Position numbers and translations under genes: made by a program. The notes below the pieces were generated by a model. It had not been told where the DNA came from, searched no databases, and worked only from the letters and a program-made list of their open reading frames with translations. From Reticulascus tulasneorum (Eukaryota; Ascomycota; Sordariomycetes; Glomerellales; Reticulascaceae), in NCBI GenBank assembly GCA_001557505.1, contig LSAX01000011.1:1984001-2048000 (forward strand): 64,000 nucleotides of DNA. Reading direction: 5' to 3'. Of this stretch, positions 34,366-44,422 are shown in pieces (the stretch's first letter is position 1; each line of letters starts with the position of its first letter).

Positions 34366-35367
34366 ATGGGCAGCATGTTAACCCTCGAGGACGACCACAT
34401 CCTCCTCACCGGCGCCGCCGGCTTCATCGGGCAGGAGCTCGCCATTGCTCTCCTTCACGAGTCCCCCCGGCGCACACTCACCCTTACCGACGTGATCGCG
34501 CCCCCCATCCCCGCCTCCATCGCCCAGCACGCCTCCCAGATCCGCTCCGTGCAGTCCGACCTCACCGACCCCGCCGCCGCCCTCGCCCTCTTTGGCCCCG
34601 CAGCGCCCTCCTACTCCGCCGTCTACCTCCTGCACGGCCTCATGTCCGGCGGCGCCGAGGCCAATCTCGAGCTCGGCTGGCGCGTCAACTGGGACTCGCA
34701 CCGCGCCGTCATTGACGCCCTGCGCGCCGCCCACCCCGGCACGGTTGCAATCTTCCCCTCCAGCCTGGCCGTGTACGGGCCCAGTGGCCCTGGCGATGTC
34801 ACGTCCGAGGCGACCCTGCCTGCGCCGCAGAGCAGCTACGGCGCGCAGAAGCTCATGGTTGAGACGTATCTTGGGGATATGTCTCGCCGGGGCCTGGTGG
34901 ATGGCCGTGTCGTGCGACTGCCCACGATTATCGTCCGGCCCGGCGCGCCCTCCGCGGCGGCAAGCTCGTTCGCCAGTGGGATCGTGAGGGAGCCGCTCAA
35001 GGGCGAGGAGGGCATTCTGCCTGTTGCGAGGGGGCTGGAGATGTGGGTGTGTAGCCCGGATGTGGTTGTGCGGAACCTGGTCGCCGTGAAGGACATCCCG
35101 GCGGAGGCTCTTGGGCTGAGCCGTGTGGTCAACCTGCCCGGCATTACTGCGACTGTCCAGCAGATCTTGGATGCGCTTGAGGCAGTTGGCGGTGCCGAGG
35201 CGCTGACGAGGGTTGTTGAGCGGCGGGATCCCAAGATTGAGGCGATCGTGGGGAGCTGGCCGGCGCAATTCGACATTAGCAAGGCGGTGGCGCTGGGTAT
35301 GAGTCTGGATATCCCGCTGGAGGAGAATGTGAGACGGTTTGCGATGAGGCAAGGGTACACAAAGTAG
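34366..35367 (+). CDS. NAD-dependent epimerase/dehydratase-family dehydrogenase (DenD-like)
   Basis: Extended short-chain dehydrogenase resembling bacterial D-erythronate dehydrogenase DenD, which oxidises D-erythronate with NAD before the OtnK step. Single exon, 333 residues, ATG at 34366 (MGSMLTLEDDHILL); a second ATG lies three codons on. The Rossmann motif is TGAAGFIGQELA, with an acidic residue after strand 2 (LTLTDVIAPP) that favours NAD over NADP. Catalytic Ser/Tyr/Lys are in FPSSLAVYGPSGP and SSYGAQKLMVE. The DenD-type region follows: GRVVRLPTIIVRPGAPSAAA, SSFASGIVREPLKGE and VVNLPGITATVQQILDAL. It is very GC-rich at third positions compared with flanking spacers, suggesting high expression. 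A 324-codon frame on the opposite strand is a shadow of that bias. Confidence 0.85.
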   Translation: MGSMLTLEDDHILLTGAAGFIGQELAIALLHESPRRTLTLTDVIAPPIPASIAQHASQIRSVQSDLTDPAAALALFGPAAPSYSAVYLLHGLMSGGAEANLELGWRVNWDSHRAVIDALRAAHPGTVAIFPSSLAVYGPSGPGDVTSEATLPAPQSSYGAQKLMVETYLGDMSRRGLVDGRVVRLPTIIVRPGAPSAAASSFASGIVREPLKGEEGILPVARGLEMWVCSPDVVVRNLVAVKDIPAEALGLSRVVNLPGITATVQQILDALEAVGGAEALTRVVERRDPKIEAIVGSWPAQFDISKAVALGMSLDIPLEENVRRFAMRQGYTK

Positions 35368-35626
35368 GGGTCTTTATGGATGATTGAACGTCGATGACTA
35401 CGATGATGATGATAAAGCCCGTGTAGATCTCGAGCCCGAGATGCATGCGTGGGCATAAAGACTGGTCGGGGAGGAAGACCTGGAAATATCGGGTCGATGA
35501 CACGGGCAAGATAGATAGTATTAGAGACGTTCAGCTTGGCTCATTGCAGCGCTGTTCCCCGTCCGCTCCAACATGGCCACGATCAAATCCTGAAGCTTCC
35601 TGTTGCTGAAAATTTAAGGGTTGAAC

Positions 35627-38168
35627 CTAGCCGTTGTTAATGTCGCCGAGCCCAAAGTTGGTTCCATCGAAGTACATCTGCTGAGCTGATCCCATCCCCA
35701 TCCCAGTGTCCATGAGGAAGTATGGTTCTAGATCAGCCATGGATGGATCCATTGGACCAATGGTGCCACGATCTCCGAGAAGGTGCGTACTTGCGCTGTG
35801 CGTCGAGTGATGCTCTGAGGTCAATGAACCGTGGATACCAACAACCTCGGTTGCACCGGGATGGTTCATGGTCGACCCAGCCGTGGTCGTTCTGCCTCTC
35901 GACAGCATAGCGACCATCTTGTCCAGTCCACGGGGCATGAGATGGACGAGGTGCCAGCGCCCCACCTGTGTGTCTTTGTACACCTGCTTGAGTCGGTCGA
36001 TAAGATCCACTACGCGGGCGGCCGAGATCATGTCGTCACCGTGGAGCGAGGCCAGCCCGGAAAGAAAGGTGCAGGCGAAGCTAATCATGGATTGCAGGTA
36101 GCACGGCAGGCCTACAAGTGCGCGCTGGACCTCGGCATCCAGGATGATCATGTCCAAGATCGACAGCGTCGCTGCCACGGCGCAGTGAGCGGCTTCAATC
36201 AGTTGCGGGGGTACTGGAGAATGGCCGAGCCCGCGGAAGGTGTGTGAGTAGATGTACATCTTGGCGAAGCTGTAGTGGAAGTAGGCTAGCTTCTTTGGCG
36301 AGGTGCGGAGGTTCTGCTGGTATTCTTCGCCGCATAGCCCTGTCAGTACGCGTTCGGGTGTGGTCTTGGGTCGGGAGAGGTGCAGATACTGACCAGGGAA
36401 AGTCGAAGGCCAGTGGTCTACCCACTGGTCAACCTGCTGTACGAATCCCTTCATTTGTGCACTAAGCACGGCTGGAGTGGAGGAAGAATTGCTCGACTCG
36501 GGGCCCAAAACATCACGCACACTGTGGATGATGATTAAGAGCTTGACCTGGCTTACCAGCCGTCGGTCTCCCGTTGTGACCGTTGAAGACCGGACCAGAG
36601 CATTGCATCCGAGAATGGCCCGATCTTCACGGCTCGAGCACTGTCGGCCGTACACAGTGGATAAGTGTTGGTCACATATGTAAATCAGGCACCAGACCCG
36701 GACGAAGTCGGCGTCATCCTCAATATCTCCATCCCGCGCATTGCTCACCAACCCACCGACGATATTTGCCTCAGCGGCGGCCGATATGCGTTGGTAGGGC
36801 CCGTTGATGTCGAACTCGGCGGCACGACGAGACGCAATGCCTGAGAGAACCCAAGCCGTATCGTAGAGCCAATACGAGCCAACACACAGGGCGCGCAGGT
36901 GGTCGCGGTCGATGCGGCGCTCGAGCAAGTTGGAAGCCACCAGGCGCTGAAACTCATTCTTGCATGTCTTGTAGAGGGCATTGCTTTGGTGGTCATGCAT
37001 CGCAGCAACAGTGAGGACCGCAGCGGTGAGAATGGGACTCCTGCGCCGCATGTCTGCCAACTGACTGTACCGCGAGCCGACGACGGCGTACATGTAATTG
37101 TCGAGGCGATCCATGTAGAAGCTGAAGAGTCGGTCCGCGTCGTCCCGAGCTATATGGCCACGAGCGATGAAGTCGCTGTCGTCTGCAGCGGCGGCCTGAT
37201 GGTTCTGCTTGGGCGGATGCTGACTTGTCTGCTCGGAGGGTGTGTCTGAGGTAGCTGGGGAGCGCAGAACGCTGAGTTTGGTAAGGTGGTAGACGGACCG
37301 GATGGGCACGTCGGGCAGGTGAGCGTCGTCCCGGTCTGACATGCGCGGAGACACGTCTCGCGAGGGGCCGCAAGATATATCCTGTTGCAGCACCGGTGGC
37401 GGCTCAACAACATCTTCCTGGGGGTCCTCCATCGGAGGCGGGCTGTGAGCTGCGACGAACTTCGGCAGATTTAACGGTGCCATGGTAGGCATCCCGAGTG
37501 ATGCCTGAACATCCTGCATATTTGCGTGCATTGCTTCCAGGTCCTGTATCAAGGCATCCACGAATCTGTGGCGAATTTCGATGAGAAGCACATTTCAGAC
37601 AGCTGGGGCAAGGGACAGAAACGCCTTCAAAGGCAATGCACATACGGGTGGCGCTCGTCCATGATGGTATGGAACGGGCCGCGGTTGACGACACAGACGA
37701 TGTCTTTCTTGGCGCATCGTCGACATGGAGCCCCATCTTGGTCGATCAGGCACTTGATCTGGTGTTGAACGGAGTCAATAGGAAGGCCTTAGAGTCTCGT
37801 GTTTCCATTCTTGGCATGATCCGCTCGGCTGTCTTTTGCATGGGGCTGAGTCTCACCTTCTGCTTCCTGCAAGCTGCGCAGGCTTTGATCTTGCGATCAC
37901 CTCGAGGGACCTTCGAGTCATCCGTGAAGTAGGGTGGAGCACGCGGTGGCTCCATGGTCATGAGCCGATCGTCGCCGTGATACGCGACGCCGACCTGAGC
38001 AGGGCGTCCAGAGCTGCAGATTTCGTCGCTGTATCGTGGTACTGGTGGCCGTCCGGACTGCGCATTCTGCACCATAGGCATAGACGACACGTCGGGAAGC
38101 TCGCGTCTACCGCTGAACGCAGCTTCAGGAGAGATCGACTGAACTTCATCCCAGGAACGCTTGGTCAT
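35627..38168 (-). CDS. Zn2Cys6 transcription factor with fungal_trans domain
   Basis: Nuclear regulator, 787 residues, three exons: 37857-38168, 37646-37758 and 35627-37565, all in phase. The frame upstream of 38168 opens with GTG, so the ATG at 38168 (MTKRSWDEVQSISPEA) is taken. The zinc cluster spans the first intron: CAACRKQK plus IKCLIDQDGAPCRRCAKKDI and VC, spacing CX2CX6CX8CX2CX6C. The helical FVDALIQDLEAMHANMQDV follows, where a dimerising coiled coil is usual. The third exon has a fungal-specific transcription-factor middle domain (LFSFYMDRLDNYMYAVV, SYWLYDTAWVLSGIASRRAA, RVWCLIYICDQHLSTVYG). Its position next to the OtnK-like and DenD-like genes makes it a candidate regulator of that pair; this is inference from context. 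Confidence 0.87.
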
Positions 38169-38511
38169 TCTCGCGGTGAGTTCGGAGGTGACGGAGAGAG
38201 CCTGTAGAATCTGAATCTCTAGAGTCTGCGACCATTCAAGGTTCACTGAGCTGGCGTGCAAGACATGAGTCTTGAATTCTTGATTCACTGTCACTCACCT
38301 CACAGTACTGCTTCCCCTCACGTCCCCGCTCACCCCAACCTTGGGCCGTAAAACGTGTGATGCGAGCTAACGCGACGTATCCAGGAAAAGAATTACCGAC
38401 AGCGTGTCTGCCAAGCCTCTCAGGAGCTTATGGACTCTGACCTCTGGGAGTACCGATTCTCTCACCACCACCACCCCCGGGCCATAGTAAAGTTGGCAAC
38501 TCTTATGTACC

Positions 38512-38665
38512 CTTTTTTGACATATTTTATAATATTAGCTTAAGCTTTAGAATGTAATTTTGAAAATAAATACTTAAATTTATTCATATTTCTTTTTTGC
38601 TAATTAAAATATAATATCTTTTAGGGTTAAAACTAATATTTAAGCAAAAGTAAGATATACTTGCC
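38512..38665. repeat. AT-rich island, probable decayed repeat
   Basis: About 150 bp of roughly 80% A+T inside DNA that is otherwise above 50% G+C; stop codons occur in all frames. This composition is common for old repeats mutated by C-to-T changes (RIP) in ascomycetes. I could not identify terminal repeats or coding remnants. Confidence 0.45.
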
Positions 38666-38912
38666 AGTTGTTTACTTTCTATGGGGCTTTGCTGACTTGC
38701 CCCACAAAACGCCCCCCGTTTTGAATTGTCAAAGTACCGCCCCTCATATCTAGGGCAAATTTCAATAGGAGGGGTACAAGGTGGTGAAATCATCGGTTTG
38801 GGGTGGTGAAAAAATCGGTTATCCGCCTAACGGGTGGCCCATCCTTGGGATGCCTGGCCGCTTCAATAATGTAACTCTACTGGACACCCGCAACGGCGCC
38901 TCCTCGCCTTGA

Positions 38913-38936
38913 CCCCCCCCCCCACCCCCCCCCCCC
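38913..38936. repeat. poly-C tract
   Basis: Twenty-four bases, all C except one A at 38924. Prone to sequencing and replication slippage. Confidence 0.8.
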
Positions 38937-39167
38937 TTCAGGCATGTCCCCACTAGCCTGACGCCGTAACCATGTGTATAAGACTCATCAGCACATCCCC
39001 GGCATCTTCTGGTGTGGGTCAGGCCCTTAACAATCACCTAGGTTACATATCAACAGGCAGTTCTGGATGAAGTAGTATCAGCCGGACCACTGGAGTCAGA
39101 TTGCATATTAACAATATTAAAGAGAACTAATGCTACGCTACCCCCAAGGCAGTCATTCGCTCCTCGC

Positions 39168-40283
39168 CTAGTAATCAATGTCAACTAGGTACATGCCGTA
39201 ACCGACGCCAGCGGGCTTGTCTGAGCGGGACGAGTGGACAGCCATGGTGCGACCATCGGGACTCATGACGGGGTTGCCAGCCTTCCACGGGTACTCGTGG
39301 CTGAACCAGGTCAGACGCCTCCAGTACGTGCTGTTAGGCTCCATGCCCATCATGTAGATCTCCGTGCCGGCGACGGAGAGACGCTTGTTACCTTTTTCGT
39401 CGACCTTGGTGGAGATGTCGGACTCGACCAGGCTGTACATCTCGTTGGGGAAGATGCCCTCGACCTCCAGGTACAGGTTCTCCTCCTTCTTGAGAACGGT
39501 GCGCTTCTTGGTCTTGAGGTTGACGGACTCGACCGAGCCGATGTGGTACTCCTTGTTGACACCGCCGTCGTAACACGTGTATGTGAGCTCGGTGTCGTGG
39601 TTGAAGAAGTCCTGAGGCTCGAGAATGCACTCGGGTGCGTAGGCGCGGATGATCTCCTCCTTGTTGATGATCTTGGGCGTGCCGCCGCGCATGTCGATCT
39701 CGCCGGTGTAGATGATGCTTTCACCCTCCTTGATCTCGTTGGGGTACTGGCCGTGGGTGTTGGTCCAGGCAATCTTGTTGCTAGAGATGGAAATGGCAAC
39801 TCCCTCAAAGACCTTCTGGTCGATGGCCGTGGCGTTGCGCTCGCCGGGGTGGAGGATCCAGAACTGCATGTCGGATTCCCGGGTCGCTGCAACGCCTTTG
39901 AACTCCTTTGCTCCGATGAGAAGGAGGTCGCCGTTGACGAGGTACTGAGCCCTCAGGAAGCCTGCATGGGCCCAGCCGGTGAGGATTTTGAGGCGCTGGG
40001 TCCTGATGTCAAGCTCAAAGACATCGCCATAGCTCTTGGACATGAAGGCAAGCTTGCGGCCATCACGGCGGAATGAGGGGCGTTCACCGAACCAGGTGAC
40101 TTGTGCAATCTCGTTGTCTCCGGCATACATGGTCGGGGCTTCGTCCTCTGCACGCTCTGGCAGAGGAGGCATCGTATCATCCGCCTGACGGCGAACGACG
40201 GGAGCGCGTTGCTGTTCGAAAGGGCTGGCCAGGAGAGGCGACGCCAGGGCGAGAGCACCCAGAAGAACTGATTTGAGGACCAT
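39168..40283 (-). CDS. secreted TolB/WD40-like beta-propeller protein (saponin-hydrolase-like)
   Basis: Single exon, 371 residues from the ATG at 40283 (MVLKSVLLGALALASP), a clear signal peptide, with Arg-Arg (VVRRQADD) that may be a Kex2 propeptide site. The body has propeller-type repeats: WFGERPSFRRDGRKLAFMSK, DVFELDIRTQRLKILTG, ISSNKIAWTNTHGQYP, YTGEIDMRGGTPKIINKEEI and WKAGNPVMSPDGRTMAVHSS. The pattern matches fungal proteins annotated as saponin hydrolase; I recognise the family by pattern only and do not claim the substrate. Such enzymes remove sugars from plant saponins. It shares an 828-bp divergent promoter with the MFS gene. A 280-codon antisense frame is a shadow. Confidence 0.7.
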   Translation of the reverse strand: MVLKSVLLGALALASPLLASPFEQQRAPVVRRQADDTMPPLPERAEDEAPTMYAGDNEIAQVTWFGERPSFRRDGRKLAFMSKSYGDVFELDIRTQRLKILTGWAHAGFLRAQYLVNGDLLLIGAKEFKGVAATRESDMQFWILHPGERNATAIDQKVFEGVAISISSNKIAWTNTHGQYPNEIKEGESIIYTGEIDMRGGTPKIINKEEIIRAYAPECILEPQDFFNHDTELTYTCYDGGVNKEYHIGSVESVNLKTKKRTVLKKEENLYLEVEGIFPNEMYSLVESDISTKVDEKGNKRLSVAGTEIYMMGMEPNSTYWRRLTWFSHEYPWKAGNPVMSPDGRTMAVHSSRSDKPAGVGYGMYLVDIDY

Positions 40284-41111
40284 GATGTAGAAGTTGTACT
40301 TGAGGATCGACTGGCTTCGACGTGAAGTGGGACAAGGCAGAGGCAGAGATGCAATGGGATTGATCTTGTCGGAGAGGCAAAGATGAATGCGACTGCTTCA
40401 ACATTTTCTTCTCTGACAAATTGAGGTCTCCGCACGAGACTATTTATCTCCATCTCTCCAACTTCGCCGATGCCCACTTCTCCAAACCAGCTCCAACCTT
40501 TGACGAGTAGTTGAGCTATCAAAGGGACTGTTCTCCGATGGACGTCACCAATGAAGCTCAAGTCCGATCAAACCGTCTCTTCGCCGTCAACATGGGGATG
40601 CTTCCCCGCATCACTAAAGATGACTAGTAGGGATCACGAGGGATCACTAGTCATGATGCCACTTACTGTGCACTACGGAGTATGTACAGACCGCGGTGAA
40701 CATTCCGACCCCGTGGGGAGGATGCAAGCCCCATGGGGATGCAAACAAGTGTGCATCTTCCCCAGACAAATACTACTTGCCGATCCAATGGGAGAACGAG
40801 ATGTCATCGGCCGCGCGCCGTCGTGGAGAACAAGACGACATCGGCCCCGCGCCGTTGGGATAAGAGTAGCGCGGAGGGCAAGGGCTGAGGACTGTATTTC
40901 TAAGGTGCAGTATCGGAGACTACGGAAATATGCCGGTTGTGGAGCCGAGGTTCCTCATCGCCCCGAGACTTGATCCCTTTTTCGTCTAGTATGCATCAGG
41001 CTTCGGCATCAAGGCCGGTGAAGCAGGTGAAGGGTCGATACGGTATATAATGTAGTATCGAGATCGTTTGGTCCATTGGCGCATCACTATACATGACATT
41101 CTGTTGACTGC
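40284..41111. promoter_or_regulatory. divergent promoter of propeller and MFS transporter genes
   Basis: Contains a perfect 9-bp inverted repeat enclosing two copies of GGGATCAC (40620-40654), and a 17-bp near-identical direct repeat CATCGGCC[GC]CGCGCCGT at 40805-40821 and 40839-40855. The CGG words are possible Zn2Cys6 half-sites. Function is inferred from position. Confidence 0.45.
40620..40654. repeat. 9-bp inverted repeat around a tandem octamer
   Basis: ATGACTAGT at 40620-40628 and its reverse complement ACTAGTCAT at 40646-40654; GGGATCAC is repeated between the arms, the second copy overlapping the right arm. A possible operator. Confidence 0.7.
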
Positions 41112-42944
41112 ATGGCGAACCCGACCACGGCAACTGAGACAGACAAACGAGACGTGGCCGCTAACATGCGCAGCGAGAAATCGATTGATACGCCCTTGGA
41201 GTTGGAGACTGCCCAGGTAGCGGCGTTGACCGACCATGAACGGGAGATCGAGAAGAAACTTGTCAAGAGAATCGACTGGATCATCCTGCCTCTCATTGTG
41301 ACGGTCTACCTCCTCAACTGGATTGATCGGTAAGACGAATTCTTCTCGATGTTTTCTTGCGTCTGAGTCTCCATGATGGAGAGCACGTAACTAATACTTC
41401 ATGTCGCAGAAATAACTATGCCGCCGCTCGACTGGCTGGCTTGGAGAAGGACCTCAACATGAGTCAGACCCAATTTCAGACCGGCCTCTCGATCATGTTC
41501 GTCGGCTACATCCTGGGCCAGATCCCAGCCAACCTCATGCTCAACTGGTTTGGTCGTCCTTCATGGTTCCTTGGCTTCTTCACCATAGCCTGGGGTCTGG
41601 TGTCCGCCATGACTGCATTGGTGCACAACTTTGCCGGCATTGTGGTGTGCAGACTGATTCTCGGCTTTGTCGGTATGTCATCCGTTGCCTAGTATCTGGT
41701 CAATACCTCGATCTAATCTTGGGAACAGAGGCGCCTTTCTTCCCGGGAGTAATCTTCTACCTATCGGTAAGTTCATGCATCACCGGTGATCCGAAAACGC
41801 ATATGCATTTATCTAACTTCAAGTTTCAGAAATGGTACACGAAGAAGGAACTCAACCTGCGGATGAGTATCTTCTACTCCGGCTCTCTGATCGCAGGAGC
41901 ATTCGGCCCTCTGATCGCCGCTGGCATCCTCGATGGACTTGATGGTGTTCGTGGCCTGGCCCCGTGGCGTTGGCTCTACATCATTGAGGGAGTCTGTACC
42001 GTCGTTGCTGGTATAATCCTGGGGATCTTCTTGCCAGACTTCCCCAACAATTGGCGGGCCCTCACCCCCGAGATGCAACATGTCGGTACGTATTCAGCTG
42101 TGACTCTTCTCTACAAAGACAACTCTTCCTTTGCTGATTCGAATCTCTTCTTCCAGCCGTCCGCAGAATGGCACTCGAAGCCGCAGAGGAAGACTTGGAC
42201 GATGGCAGCGCAAACGCCCAGATTCGAGGTCTCAAACTCGCTCTCGGCGACAAGAACGTATGGGTCCTAACCGCAATGTACATGTGTGTCACAGCAGCAC
42301 AGGGCTTCAACTACTACTTTCCAACACTGACGAGGACCCTTGGATTCTCCCGCTTCGTCTCCCTTATCCTAGTCGCCCCGCCGTACGTCTTCATGACCTT
42401 CTGGAGTTGCGCCCACGGCCTGGTCAGCGACCGCTACATCAGTCGATTCTGGTTCTGCATCTACCCTCTTGGTTTCGCGCTCGTCGGCTTCGTCCTGTTT
42501 ATCTCGACCAACATCTTCGGCCCCAAGTATCTCAGTTTCTTCCTCATGATCTTCCTCATGACCATCAACGGCACTCTTCTCAGCTGGACCGCCGCCACCG
42601 TCGCCCGTCCTCCCGCCAAGCGAGCCGCTGCCTACGCCATCATCAACTCTCTCGGCAACTCTGTCAGCATCTGGACGCCCTTTACCTACCTTGACCGGGA
42701 GGCTCCATTCTTCTACACCGGCATGGGTATCTGCATCGGCCTTGTCGTTATTGGCGCGGCGGCCATGGTCCTATTGCGCTTCATGCTCAACTGTGAGAAT
42801 AAGCGTCTGGATAGGCTTCAGAACGAGTACAACGTCCCGCTTTCAGCCAAGGACCTGGCCCGTCTTCAGAAGACGGCTGACGCCGAGGGCGTGACGGTGG
42901 AGGAAGCCAGGACCCTGCACAAGGAGTTTAGGTATACTCTCTAA
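41112..42944 (+). CDS. MFS transporter, anion:cation symporter (Dal5-like) family
   Basis: Plasma-membrane transporter of organic anions or related small molecules. Five exons: 41112-41329, 41410-41672, 41729-41766, 41830-42085 and 42157-42944; all junctions keep frame, for 520 residues. TM1 is IDWIILPLIVTVYLLNWIDR followed by NNYAAARLAGLEKDLNMSQT, the usual ACS-family start. TM2-TM4 contain QTGLSIMFVGYILGQIPANL. The loop WYTKKELNLRMSIFYSG is diagnostic of the family. The C half has NVWVLTAMYMCVTAAQGFNY and later SWTAATVARPPAKRAAAYAI. Twelve helices fit. Position near the OtnK/DenD pair suggests an acid sugar as cargo, but 5 kb and a relic lie between, so this is only a suggestion. Confidence 0.9.
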
Positions 42945-43724
42945 AGTGGGAGAGGGGTTGTGACATGGAGATCAGCCGCCATATAGGTTCAAGCACGAAC
43001 CAAAGGCGTGGGGCTGTGAGGACCTATTCTTTTGGCTGAATACATGTAAAACGATGTTAAGAAAGAGGCCTTGTAGTGCTTAGCTACCCACCGAGTGGCA
43101 AAATCACTTTCACGGAATACTTTTGGCGCTGTAAAAGCTGGAAGTTCCATCTAAATGGCAGACCTGATACGCATACTTCAACTGCAGAGATGATTTGCTT
43201 GTAACCCTCCCCTGGGACTTACAGCCATCAAAGAACCACGCAGATTCTTCTGCCAAGGCCGCATCTTCAAGACCGTTTGGTTTAAACCCGGTATGGCCTA
43301 ACATATACGCGTCCCACAGCTCTCAAAAGTAGCCGTGCATGCTGGAGAATTCTTCTTCTTCCCGCGAGAGAATACTCAACTCGTCTGAGTAGATCTAGAA
43401 GCGGTGCAGAGTATGATCTACGGCCAGAACAATCCTAGGTCGGCCACTCAAATTATCACTGTGCCCAGCCAGCTCTTTAGCTAGCCGAAATGCAGGCGCT
43501 TGATCACATCCTGCAGACATGCAATGTTAGATGTCCAAGCTGTTATGCCAGTCGCAATTTGTCTCCAAGGTAATCCATTGAAATCCGTCTCTGAGCTATC
43601 TGGATTCCTGCCAATGTTTCCAAAGGACGCCATATTTTATACACGACCCGCACAACGCGACTAGAATCTTACACAAGACTCGGGGTCATCTTTTTATAGC
43701 CTCCCCATCTGCTGCCCAGTTACT
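42945..43724. other. convergent 3' spacer
   Basis: Between the 3' ends of the MFS and LPMO-like genes. Nothing recognised. Confidence 0.45.
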
Positions 43725-44422
43725 CTATGCCCTCGCTTGGCGGCCTCGGATGGCAGGGGTGGCAGCGGGGACGGTGAAATCGATGCAGGACTCGTAGGTT
43801 TGCCCCTGGCCGAACCAATACCATTGTATAACCTGATGCAGTCACGGTGTTAGTCGCCACTCTTATGAACACCAAATCGCCAGTTGGGAAACGGGAGACA
43901 TACGCAGGCACCAGCCTCGGTGCACTGGCCAGCCAACTCTGGAATTTTCACGCTGAATGACAGCTGATCCTTGGGGAGATTCGGGTATTTAGCTCCATCG
44001 GCATAACCGTCTCCCCATGTGAGCAGCGGGGTCCCGATGACCTTGTTGAGCTTTGTGTCAACAACGCTGACGTTGGCGTAACCCTTATGCGGGATCCTGA
44101 TGGCGACCTCAATTGGGACCACCTCGCCGGGCTTGTACTTCAACACGTTTGCGACGTTGTCCGCAAACTGATATCCCTTGCAGAAGAAGAGGTCGCATGC
44201 TTTTGCGTCGTATCCGGCGCCAAGGCCACCTGGGTTGGCCCTGAATAGAGCCTCGGGGTACGATGTGCCATCGGCTTTGTAGAAGTCGACCATCTTTTTA
44301 CCGCAGACGGCGGTTGTCGCTTCGCCTGGCTGGCGGGTTGCCGGCTTGGTGATGAGACCATGAGCTGAGACCTGGGCTGTAAGAGCCGCAAGGCTGAAGA
44401 TGGTGGCTATCGGGAAATGCAT
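43725..44422 (-). CDS. secreted LPMO-like protein (N-terminal histidine)
   Basis: Candidate copper lytic polysaccharide monooxygenase-like protein. ATG at 44422 (MHFPIATIFSLAALTAQ). Exons 43904-44422 and 43725-43832, joined in phase 0, give 208 residues. The signal peptide would be cut before His (QVSA/HGLITKPATRQPG), so the mature chain starts with the histidine that forms half the copper brace in LPMOs. Internal features are TTAVCGKKMVDFYKADG, CDLFFCKGYQFADN, IEVAIRIPHKGYANVSVV and the C-terminal VIQWYWFGQGQTYESCIDFT. The His in IPHKGYA is a candidate second copper ligand and the aromatic/QGQTYE region a possible axial site. I cannot place it with certainty among AA families (AA16-like is a guess). 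No carbohydrate-binding module or GPI signal. Confidence 0.7.

Larger units (their letters stand above)
38169..39167. other. intergenic with AT-rich relic and C-tract
   Basis: Holds an AT-rich island (about 38512-38665), a short direct repeat (38780-38798 and 38802-38820, GGTGGTGAAA...ATCGGTT) and a C-tract (38913-38936). No gene is supported. It splits the tetronate genes from the propeller/transporter pair. Confidence 0.5.

Noticed and set aside
34378..35352. 324-codon frame on the minus strand
   Set aside because: Exact antisense shadow of the DenD-like gene, caused by strong third-position G/C; it shows no family motif.
39234..40076. 280-codon frame on the plus strand
   Set aside because: Antisense shadow of the beta-propeller gene, Leu/Val/Asp-rich in the way codon-biased complements are.
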